The translations under genes were made by a program, and so were the position numbers. The notes beneath the pieces were generated by a model, which was given only the letters and a program-made list of their open reading frames with translations, searched no databases and had not been told where the DNA came from. Positions 1 through 5,154 of a stretch of DNA of 15,867 bases are shown piece after piece (positions within the stretch are counted from its first letter, which is position 1; the number at the start of each line of letters is the position of its first letter). The stretch covers positions 1 through 15,867 of the forward strand of contig CAZJOA010000059.1 in NCBI GenBank assembly GCA_964547515.1. The letters run 5' to 3'. Source of the stretch: UBA11524 sp964547515. Lineage in GTDB: Bacteria; Bacillota; Clostridia; Christensenellales; Aristaeellaceae.

Positions 1-1
1 A

Positions 2-7
2 TACAAT
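2..7 (+). promoter_or_regulatory. possible -10 box of the XRE repressor gene
   Basis: TACAAT lies 32 bases before the ATG at 40 and resembles a sigma-A -10 element. Any -35 element would fall before the window starts, so the promoter cannot be confirmed. Confidence 0.3.
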
Positions 8-39
8 ATAGGTTACATGATTAGGTTTGAGGTGATGAT

Positions 40-390
40 ATGCCTGTTAACAGTAAAGCGATTGGTCGCAACATCCGCAATGTGCGCAAAGCCCAGGGTA
101 TGACCCAGGAAAAGCTGGCAGAGTGCATGGGCGTATCTTCTGCCTACATAGGCAAACTGGAACGTGGAGAGCGAACCGCCAACTTGGACAATCTGTCCGA
201 GCTGGCGAATATCCTGACCGTGCCGATTGAATCTCTTGTTCAGGGCAGCGTTCCCATTAAAAATGATGGGCAACTCCCCAATGATTTTCTGGACGCAGTT
301 CAGGAGATCACAAAGGGCTGCTCAAAACATACTTTGCAGACCATGCTGGATGTTCTTATCGCCATGGCCCGCCATGATAAAGAAAACTAA
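40..390 (+). CDS. XRE-family helix-turn-helix transcriptional regulator
   Basis: A 116-residue protein with an N-terminal Cro/CI-type helix-turn-helix at about residues 6 to 62. The motif IRNVRKAQGMTQEKLA is followed by the recognition helix region SSAYIGKLERGER. The rest, to residue 116, has no recognised domain and could mediate dimerisation. The start is supported by GAGGTGATG just ahead of the ATG. An intrinsic terminator follows the stop, so the gene ends its own transcript. Single-domain proteins of this size next to integrase and excisionase genes are usually the repressor of a phage or integrative element. That role is inferred from context; the DNA-binding fold is clear from sequence. 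Its targets could be the inverted repeats at the excisionase promoter about 1.1 kb downstream. Confidence 0.85.
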   Translation: MPVNSKAIGRNIRNVRKAQGMTQEKLAECMGVSSAYIGKLERGERTANLDNLSELANILTVPIESLVQGSVPIKNDGQLPNDFLDAVQEITKGCSKHTLQTMLDVLIAMARHDKEN

Positions 391-415
391 GCTGCTCCTT
401 GCGAGCGGCTTTTTT
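389..415 (+). terminator. intrinsic terminator after the XRE gene
   Basis: A 9 bp stem, 389-397 paired with 403-411 with one G-T wobble, has a 5-base loop (CTTGC) and runs into a T tract at 410-415. It starts inside the stop codon of the repressor gene. Confidence 0.8.
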
Positions 416-504
416 CGCGTCAGGGTACGCAAAACTTGACGTATGTTCAGACCCGGTAATTCGATATAGAATATATATGACCCCAAGAGAACGGAGGCTG
501 CACC

Positions 505-1035
505 ATGGACAACGAGAAAGAATTAGTCCGCTTCATTCTTCAGTACTTGCTGGATAATCACTTTGAAAGTAAGTCTGATATGGCAAGACAGCTGGACATT
601 CGTCATCGTACCATGCAGCGTGTATTTGAACAGCTGCACAACGACAAAGCGAAGGGAAGCACGATTGTACTTGATCGCGCTCTGTTGTTCTGCGCAAAGC
701 GAAAGATTTCGGTAGATCAGTTGTTCCGGGAGTATCAGGACTTCCATCAGGGAGCCATACTGGAACCAACGCCGCATGAGGAAGACGTCGAAACCATGCC
801 GTCTGCCCATGATCTCTGCCTGCCGGATATCGAAAGTCTTTCCAAAGAAGTCAGAGAGTATTACGAGTATTATGCTCCGTACCTCCGCGTTCTTTCTATG
901 TTCATTTGTACACGGTGTCCGCATTGCTGCAATCCCTGGGGTAGCCTTGACTGGATGCATGGAGATTGCACCATGGCCAAGGTATCTCAAAATCTGCTTG
1001 ATACGGTAAGCGAAAGTAAAACAGAAACCGAGTGA
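505..1035 (+). CDS. unrecognised protein: N-terminal HTH-like region, C-terminal Cys cluster
   Basis: A 176-residue protein that I do not recognise. A GGAGG ribosome site about 10 bases ahead supports the ATG at 505. Residues about 20 to 45 (KSDMARQLDIRHRTMQRVFE) read like a helix-turn-helix in which short helices flank a turn. The middle is acidic and rich in Glu and Pro. Near the C-terminus sits a cluster C135, C138, C141, C142, H152, C155 with CTRCPHCC spacing, suggestive of a metal site. The sequence ahead of it is AT-rich (TATA-like at 465-477) but I see no well-spaced -35 box. It lies between the element's repressor and excisionase, so a regulatory or element-maintenance role is plausible but not shown. 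Confidence 0.7.
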   Translation: MDNEKELVRFILQYLLDNHFESKSDMARQLDIRHRTMQRVFEQLHNDKAKGSTIVLDRALLFCAKRKISVDQLFREYQDFHQGAILEPTPHEEDVETMPSAHDLCLPDIESLSKEVREYYEYYAPYLRVLSMFICTRCPHCCNPWGSLDWMHGDCTMAKVSQNLLDTVSESKTETE

Positions 1036-1440
1036 CAATTCACCCCTTGCCTGTCGCTTTTGCACAGCGCTATGCTGAACCGCTATCATATCCGAAACTT
1101 GAAAACTGAATACCAGCGAACAGGTACAGACCCCATGTTGAGGGAGCGGCAAATGGAGCGGCGCGATGACGGTATTGCCAGAGCGATCAACGCAATCCAT
1201 TGACCTTGCTGTGGCAGGCAGGGCGCGATGATCCGGCATGGGATAATGATACTTCCTCACGGCCCCGCGCAGACTGACGGGGAGTTCCTACGGTATTCGC
1301 TTGTCCGGGGGACGGCGGTATATGTGGGACTATGATATAGCTGCAGCCGGTTATAGCCTGTGCGCTGTCAGATTAAAAACGGAACAGCACACGGGAAGCC
1401 GCTGCCGCTTGCGAAACGAACCGTTTGCTATTCCGTATCC
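1036..1440. other. non-coding stretch with inverted repeats between the Cys-cluster gene and the excisionase gene
   Basis: About 400 bases with no convincing gene. A 43-codon open frame at 1072-1203 lacks a ribosome site. Near the 3' end is a long inverted repeat, 1357-1368 against 1384-1395, of twelve positions with one mismatch, one G-T pair and a 15-base A-rich loop. A smaller hairpin follows (AAACG 1414-1418, CGTTT 1422-1426), and another has CCCCG and CGGGG arms near 1263-1284. No T tract follows the larger ones, so they are not obvious terminators. The stretch may be a structured RNA, a transfer or excision site, or remnant sequence. Confidence 0.45.
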
Positions 1441-1469
1441 TTGAGTATTCTGCGTGCTATGTGTACAAT
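1441..1469 (+). promoter_or_regulatory. promoter of the excisionase-integrase unit
   Basis: TTGAGT (1441-1446) and TACAAT (1464-1469) are separated by exactly 17 bases, a good sigma-A promoter. Transcription would start near 1476 and run into the genes at 1525 and 1754. Confidence 0.75.
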
Positions 1470-1485
1470 CGTATTTGCATAGCAC
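1454..1485. promoter_or_regulatory. inverted repeat over the excisionase -10 box, likely operator
   Basis: GTGCTATG (1454-1461) is the exact reverse complement of CATAGCAC (1478-1485), with 16 bases between that contain the -10 box. A dimeric repressor bound here would block transcription. The XRE protein at 40-390 is the obvious candidate, by context only. Confidence 0.55.
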
Positions 1486-1493
1486 AGCAACCA

Positions 1494-1509
1494 TATGGAT
1501 CAATCCATA
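1494..1509. promoter_or_regulatory. second palindrome just ahead of the excisionase ribosome site
   Basis: TATGGAT and ATCCATA form a perfect 7 bp inverted repeat around a 2-base centre (CA). It lies downstream of the predicted transcription start and three bases before the AAAGGAGG site. It could be a second protein-binding site or part of an integration and excision complex. Confidence 0.4.
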
Positions 1510-1524
1510 AGAAAGGAGGCAACC

Positions 1525-1731
1525 ATGAAATCCCTAACTGCTACCTCTCAGGCAGACTCTTCTGTAGCGAAGACGTACCGGGTCGAAGACATCGCCAAGA
1601 TTCTTGATATTGGCCGTTCTTCTGCCTATAACCTGGTGCGGGAAGGGCATTTCAAAACCGTGCGAATCGGAACGGCGATCCGCATCTCGCGGAAGTCCTT
1701 TGACGAGTGGTTGGAAAGTCAAGCAATCTAA
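1525..1731 (+). CDS. xis: excisionase-like small helix-turn-helix protein
   Basis: A 68-residue protein with a MerR/HTH_17-type winged helix: TYRVEDIAKILDIGRSSAYN then LVREGHFKTVRIG and RISRKSFDEWLES. This is the typical layout of the DNA-bending excisionases beside tyrosine integrases. I chose ATG 1525 over the in-frame ATG at 1495 because AAAGGAGG (1512-1519) lies five bases ahead of it, whereas 1495 sits inside a palindrome with no ribosome site. The stop is 22 bases before the integrase start, so the two are co-transcribed. Xis would direct the integrase towards excision. The fold is clear; the specific role comes from its position. Confidence 0.85.
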   Translation: MKSLTATSQADSSVAKTYRVEDIAKILDIGRSSAYNLVREGHFKTVRIGTAIRISRKSFDEWLESQAI

Positions 1732-1753
1732 CCACGCAGGAGGATGAATAAGT

Positions 1754-3127
1754 ATGGCATCTATCGTAAAAAGAGGAACTGGCTACAGCGTCGTATACAG
1801 GTACGAGGATGAACTGGGCCAGTCCAAACAGAAATGGAAAAAGTGTTCCACCTACAAGGAAGCTCAAAAGGTGAAAGCCGATATTGAACACGGTTTGACC
1901 GCTGGAACCTTCGTGGCTCCTGCCAGTCAGACGGTTCAGGAATTCCTTGAAGATTTCGTCAGTCTGTACGGTGAACAGAAATGGGGCGTGTCCATGTACA
2001 CGTCCAGCTGCGGGCTGATCAACAACTACATCAATCCCATCATCGGCCATCTGAACGTGCAGGACATTACCTCCCGTACTGTCGATAAGTACATTCAGAC
2101 GCTTCGCAAGACGCCCGCCGTCAGCACCAGAACCCATCGGGCAACAACCAAGTTCCTGACGGATACCAATGTGGAGAAGATCATCAAGCTCCTGCGCTGC
2201 GCTTTCAAGCAGGCAGTCCGCTGGGAGCTGATCGCCAAGAATCCGTTTGAGAACGCCGTGCTGCCCAGAACACGCTACAAAAAGCGCGATATCTGGGATG
2301 CGGATACCATCCGCAAGGCGCTGGACGCCTGCGACAACACCCGGCTCTATCTGGCAATGAACCTTGCCTTTGCCTGTTCGCTGCGTATGGGCGAAATCCT
2401 GGGCCTTACCTGGGACAATGTTCACATCACGGATGCAGACATTGCCGCAGATGACGCCTGGATCTACGTTGACAAAGAAGTGGCCCGCGCCACGCAGAAG
2501 GCAATCGACGCCATTGGCGAAAAGGACATCTACCACATCTTTGAGCCGGTGATGAAAAATACCGCCACCCGCATTGTACTGAAGCGTCCCAAGACGGAAA
2601 GCAGTATCCGCAAAATCTGGCTTCCCAAGACGCTTGCTTACATTCTGCGGAAGTGGCAGCAGTCGCAGGCTGAAATCATCGAGTTCCTGGGGGATGAGTA
2701 TCAGAACTTCAATCTGGTCATTGCCCAGGACAACGGGCGTCCTGTTGACCAGCGGATGATCGAGAAGGATTTCAATCAGCTCAAAACGACTGCAGGATTG
2801 CCCAATGTGGTCTTCCACTCGCTGCGCCATTCCAGCACGACCTACAAGCTCAAGCTGAATCACGGCGACCTGAAGGCCACTCAGGGCGACACCGGCCACG
2901 CCGAGGTCGATATGATTACGAGAATTTATGCACACATTCTGGATGAGGACAGAAAGATCAATGCGCAAAAGTTTGAATCTTCTTTCTACTCCAATCCGGA
3001 TTTGCGTAATGTGAGAGCGCCGGCAGACCCACAACCCACCATTGATGTGGCTCTGCTGATCCAGCAGCTGCAAAATTCTCCCGAACTTGCAAACACGCTC
3101 GCGGCCCTGTTACCCCGGACCCGCTAA
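1754..3127 (+). CDS. int: tyrosine recombinase / integrase of an integrative element
   Basis: A 457-residue phage/ICE-type tyrosine recombinase. The N-terminal part (about 1-55) resembles the arm-binding domain of such integrases. A SAM-like core-binding domain follows (about 60-165), then the catalytic domain. Catalytic residues are visible: R211 in SLRMGEILGL, H355 and R358 in HSLRH, H382 in TGHAEVDM, and the nucleophile Y392 in TRIYAHI. A Lys in the KRPKTESS stretch probably supplies the catalytic lysine. The C-terminus extends about 50 residues past the usual end, with a Leu- and Gln-rich tail. AGGAGGAT precedes the ATG. The gene looks intact. It points at the tRNA-Arg gene downstream, the expected attachment site. 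Confidence 0.95.
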   Translation: MASIVKRGTGYSVVYRYEDELGQSKQKWKKCSTYKEAQKVKADIEHGLTAGTFVAPASQTVQEFLEDFVSLYGEQKWGVSMYTSSCGLINNYINPIIGHLNVQDITSRTVDKYIQTLRKTPAVSTRTHRATTKFLTDTNVEKIIKLLRCAFKQAVRWELIAKNPFENAVLPRTRYKKRDIWDADTIRKALDACDNTRLYLAMNLAFACSLRMGEILGLTWDNVHITDADIAADDAWIYVDKEVARATQKAIDAIGEKDIYHIFEPVMKNTATRIVLKRPKTESSIRKIWLPKTLAYILRKWQQSQAEIIEFLGDEYQNFNLVIAQDNGRPVDQRMIEKDFNQLKTTAGLPNVVFHSLRHSSTTYKLKLNHGDLKATQGDTGHAEVDMITRIYAHILDEDRKINAQKFESSFYSNPDLRNVRAPADPQPTIDVALLIQQLQNSPELANTLAALLPRTR

Positions 3128-3133
3128 TCACTC

Positions 3134-3195
3134 TGTTAGCAAATTGTTAGCAAAGCCCAAAAAGGCTTGGAAACGGTTCGTGTCCTGTTAGCAAA
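3134..3195 (+). repeat. three TGTTAGCAAA direct repeats, candidate integrase arm-type sites
   Basis: TGTTAGCAAA occurs at 3134-3143, 3145-3154 and 3186-3195, between the integrase stop and the tRNA. The first two are 11 bases apart start to start, about one helical turn. Short direct repeats beside the core site are typical arm-binding sites of tyrosine integrases. The function is inferred from position. Confidence 0.6.
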
Positions 3196-3251
3196 TTTCT
3201 GGCTTTCAGGGTGCTGAAGTCCGATGGCACTCCGACCTCCGTGACGGCATG

Positions 3252-3287
3252 AAAAAATGCCGCAAACCTTTGAGTTCACGGCATTTT
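3252..3287 (-). terminator. terminator of the tRNA-Arg transcript
   Basis: On the minus strand, AAATGCCG and CGGCATTT form an 8 bp stem (3286-3279 with 3262-3255) around a 16-base loop. A six-T run follows, immediately after the encoded CCA end. On the plus strand the same hairpin is followed by only four T, so it may also weakly stop integrase transcription. Confidence 0.7.
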
Positions 3288-3363
3288 GGCACGCCCGGCG
3301 GGGGTCGAACCCACGGCCTGTCGCTTAGGAGGCGACCGCTCTATCCTACTGAGCTACGGGCGC
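3287..3363 (-). tRNA. tRNA-Arg, anticodon CCT, CCA end encoded
   Basis: Read on the minus strand it folds as a complete cloverleaf. The acceptor GCGCCCG pairs with CGGGCGT (one G-T), the D stem is GCTC/GAGC, and the anticodon stem GTCGC/GCGAC holds loop CTCCTAA with anticodon CCT. The T arm is GTGGG-TTCGACC-CCCGC. Discriminator G (3290) is followed by encoded CCA (3289-3287). It decodes AGG. It sits directly beyond the integrase and its repeats, so it probably marks the element's attachment site. Its promoter lies beyond the truncated copy to the right. Confidence 0.93.
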
Positions 3364-3404
3364 AAATACGTTATAACCCTCGTCAGGGGCGGCCGAACAC
3401 CTTC

Positions 3405-3446
3405 CGCTTAGGAGGCGACCGCTCTATCCTGCTGAGCTACGGGCGC
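3405..3446 (-). pseudogene. truncated tRNA-Arg copy (5' half through the anticodon stem)
   Basis: These 42 bases match the first 42 bases of the intact tRNA at 3322-3363 with one difference, in the D loop. The match stops inside the 3' side of the anticodon stem. The following 41 bases (3404-3364) give no proper T arm and no 3' acceptor strand, so the copy cannot make a tRNA. It lies between the promoter and the intact gene and would be transcribed with it. It is likely a product of integrase-mediated recombination in the anticodon region or a remnant of an earlier insertion. Confidence 0.75.
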
Positions 3447-3488
3447 ATGTGCGGTGTCCGGCGGGCGGACTGTCCGCGGAACATATTG

Positions 3489-3517
3489 ATTGTACCATAC
3501 TCCGGAGGATTTCGCAA
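3489..3517 (-). promoter_or_regulatory. promoter of the tRNA-Arg transcript
   Basis: On the minus strand, TTGCGA (3517-3512) and TACAAT (3494-3489) are spaced by 17 bases. Transcription would start near 3482 and pass through the truncated tRNA copy before the intact tRNA. The promoter is on the host side of the junction. Confidence 0.7.
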
Positions 3518-3522
3518 GGGGG

Positions 3523-3546
3523 GCGGCTGATTCTGGCCGCTTTTTT
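3523..3546 (+). terminator. hairpin with T tract, possible plus-strand terminator
   Basis: GCGGC (3523-3527) pairs with GCCGC (3536-3540) around an 8-base loop and is followed by six T (3541-3546). The stem is short. It would stop plus-strand read-through from the mobile element before the catabolic operon. Confidence 0.5.
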
Positions 3547-3652
3547 GCGTTCGGCGGACGGCAGACAGTGCGTCGGGCATCAGCGGGGGAGAGGTACGCC
3601 GTGTGCGCATGAAACGCCCTTGCGACATGTACCACAACTCGCGCCGGAAGAG

Positions 3653-3665
3653 CTTGTAGAACAAG
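3653..3665. promoter_or_regulatory. perfect palindrome matching FadR-type GntR operators
   Basis: CTTGTAGAACAAG is a perfect 13-base palindrome. Its core TTGTAGAACAA fits the TNGTNNNACNA consensus known for FadR-subfamily GntR regulators, and such a regulator is encoded in this operon (9987-10712). It lies about 70 bases upstream of the -35 box. Confidence 0.55.
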
Positions 3666-3733
3666 TTCGACACCACGAAAACCATAAAAAACCGGAAAAT
3701 ACGAAAAAATCGAAAAAAGATTAGAAAAAATGG

Positions 3734-3762
3734 TTGACAAATCGCCATAACGGTGGTATATT
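3734..3762 (+). promoter_or_regulatory. main promoter of the sugar catabolic operon
   Basis: TTGACA (3734-3739) and TATATT (3757-3762) are 17 bases apart, a near-perfect sigma-A promoter. Transcription would start near 3769, giving a leader of about 210 bases before the first gene. TTGTAG-type sites at 3654, 3774 and 3837 surround it. No other strong promoter is visible until 14013, so it likely drives all nine genes. Confidence 0.8.
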
Positions 3763-3773
3763 GATGCTGCAAG

Positions 3774-3783
3774 TTGTAGAATG
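3774..3783. promoter_or_regulatory. half-matching TTGTAG site at the transcription start
   Basis: TTGTAGAATG shares its first eight bases with the palindrome core at 3654-3664 but lacks the second half. It sits about five bases past the predicted transcription start, where a bound repressor would block initiation. A weaker candidate operator. Confidence 0.35.
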
Positions 3784-3816
3784 TGTTCGGGAAGCAACGG
3801 CGCATGCACGCGATAT

Positions 3817-3860
3817 GCGACGCGAAACCACGATAATTGTAGCACAGGTTTCGCGTGCGC
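3817..3860 (+). promoter_or_regulatory. leader hairpin of the catabolic operon, with a TTGTAG site in its loop
   Basis: ACGCGAAACC (3820-3829) pairs perfectly with GGTTTCGCGT (3847-3856). GCG/CGC extends the stem after a single bulged G (3857), giving 13 pairs and a 17-base loop. The loop holds TTGTAGCACA (3837-3846), one base short of the TNGTNNNACNA consensus. No T tract follows, so it is not a simple terminator. It may be a DNA operator, an mRNA-stabilising element or an RNA regulatory structure. Confidence 0.5.
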
Positions 3861-3981
3861 GTGCGGATGCAGAATCGCAATACCCGGAAGAGGAGGAGTC
3901 CGGATGGGCGTTGGTACCGCTCCTGTCCGACAAGTCCGCCGAAGGGGAAACGATAAAAAAGACCAACAAGGAGGAAACCCA

Positions 3982-5046
3982 ATGAAGAAACTGCTGTGCC
4001 TGGTGATGGCTCTGGCGATGCTGCTTGGCAGCGTGTCCGCCCTGGCCGAGGAGACCGAGACCGAAGTGACCTATGGCCCGAAGCTGGGCGTCACCCTGTA
4101 TACCCTGCGCCATAAGTGGAACGAGATGCGCGACGCCGCCCTGGCTGCCGGCAAGAGCAACCAGGAAGCCGCGACCGAAGCGCTGACCTCCATGCTGCAC
4201 ACCATCGCCGACATGGGCTACAAGGGCTATCAGCCCAACTGGCAGGACCCCAACTGGTGGGATATGCCCGCGGCTGAGCTGAAGGCGCTCAACGAGGAGC
4301 TGGGTCTGACCCTGATCTCCCCCCACTGGATGACCGCCTGGTATTGCAGCGAGGAAGAGCTGGAGTGGATCCTGACCTACTGCGTGGAAGCCGGCGCGAC
4401 CGGTATCTCCCTGGACGTGAACTCCCCCTCCTCCTCTGATGGCTGGGCCGTCAGCGACAAGTGGTCCCGCGGCATGCCCCTGACCGCCAAGATGATGGAC
4501 AACTGGGTCAAGCACGTCATCGAGCAGATCCACTACATGCAGGACAAGATCGATGCCATGGGTTATCATGATGTGCTGCGCGTTGGCATGCACACCCATT
4601 CCCTGGAGTGGATCCCGATCCAGACCTACGGCGGACGCTACTTCATCGACATTCTGTATGATGAGTTCGGCGACACGGTCGACCTGCACTTCGATACCTC
4701 CCACGCTGTGTACCCCAACATGGGCTGGGATGCCATCTACCCCGAGACCAGCATCCTGGGCGTGGACGGCCTGGTGAAGTACATGTGGCAGCATGGCGAC
4801 CAGTACAGCTTCATCCACATCAAGGACGTTGACATCCGCGAGCAGCACACCACCGCCATCGGCCAGGGTGACATCCCGTGGAACAACATCATTGACGCGG
4901 CGGTCTACACCGGCATCGAATGGCTGCTGGTGGAGGACAATGTCCCCGAGGCCCACAACCGTGACGACTATCAGTCCGTCCAGACGAGCATCAACTACCT
5001 CAACGAGCTGTTCATCACCCGCGGCCTGGAGCATCCGGCTGACTGA
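3982..5046 (+). CDS. exported sugar isomerase/epimerase-like TIM-barrel protein
   Basis: A 354-residue protein of the xylose-isomerase-like/AP-endonuclease-2 barrel superfamily (sugar phosphate isomerase/epimerase). AAGGAGG precedes ATG 3982. Residues 1-22 form a clear Sec signal peptide (MKKLLCLVMALAMLLGSVSALA) with cleavage after ALA. No lipobox Cys follows, so it is released or wall-associated. The mature barrel starts at LGVTLYTLR. Candidate metal and catalytic residues are H204 and H206 with E209 (MHTHSLEW), D238 and H241 (FDTSHA), H279 (FIHIKDVD) and E318 (VEDN). Most relatives are cytoplasmic, so export is notable: the substrate must be extracellular, such as a free sugar, keto-sugar or glycoside. 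It heads a sugar uptake operon. Exported relatives have been linked to processing of 3-keto-glycosides; that assignment is only a possibility here. Confidence 0.85.
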   Translation: MKKLLCLVMALAMLLGSVSALAEETETEVTYGPKLGVTLYTLRHKWNEMRDAALAAGKSNQEAATEALTSMLHTIADMGYKGYQPNWQDPNWWDMPAAELKALNEELGLTLISPHWMTAWYCSEEELEWILTYCVEAGATGISLDVNSPSSSDGWAVSDKWSRGMPLTAKMMDNWVKHVIEQIHYMQDKIDAMGYHDVLRVGMHTHSLEWIPIQTYGGRYFIDILYDEFGDTVDLHFDTSHAVYPNMGWDAIYPETSILGVDGLVKYMWQHGDQYSFIHIKDVDIREQHTTAIGQGDIPWNNIIDAAVYTGIEWLLVEDNVPEAHNRDDYQSVQTSINYLNELFITRGLEHPAD

Positions 5047-5071
5047 TGAGCCTGTGATAACATGATCCCCC

Positions 5072-5111
5072 GCTGCGCGGCACGAGTCCACCAAGGTCAG
5101 TGCCGCGCAGC
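5072..5111 (+). promoter_or_regulatory. intercistronic hairpin between the exported enzyme and binding-protein genes
   Basis: GCTGCGCGGCAC (5072-5083) is the perfect reverse complement of GTGCCGCGCAGC (5100-5111), with a 16-base loop. TTTT occurs only at 5121 and TTTTT at 5131, too far for a classical terminator. It may protect the downstream binding-protein message from 5' decay or attenuate transcription. Confidence 0.6.
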
Positions 5112-5154
5112 CTTGAAGCCTTTTATGACATTTTTAGGAAAAGAGGTTGCCGCA

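Noticed and set aside
1072..1203. 43-codon plus-strand open frame ending in RRDDGIARAINAIH
   Set aside because: No ribosome site and no recognised family. It could be a remnant but cannot be supported as a gene.
523..1260. Long open frame on the minus strand (245 codons) opposite the Cys-cluster gene
   Set aside because: It overlaps a plus-strand gene that has a good ribosome site, and its translation shows no domain pattern and runs through the repeat-rich intergenic stretch.
3153..3168. AAGCC/GGCTT hairpin after the integrase as a terminator
   Set aside because: Only a 5 bp stem and no T tract follows.
3437..3982. Minus-strand open frame of 181 codons between the tRNA and the operon
   Set aside because: It covers the operon promoter, the leader hairpin and the tRNA promoter, and reads as low-quality sequence with no start signal.
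3734..3985. Plus-strand frame overlapping the first operon gene by ATGA, as a possible leader peptide
   Set aside because: Its first start codons lie within or before the promoter's transcription start, and no ribosome site precedes later in-frame starts.
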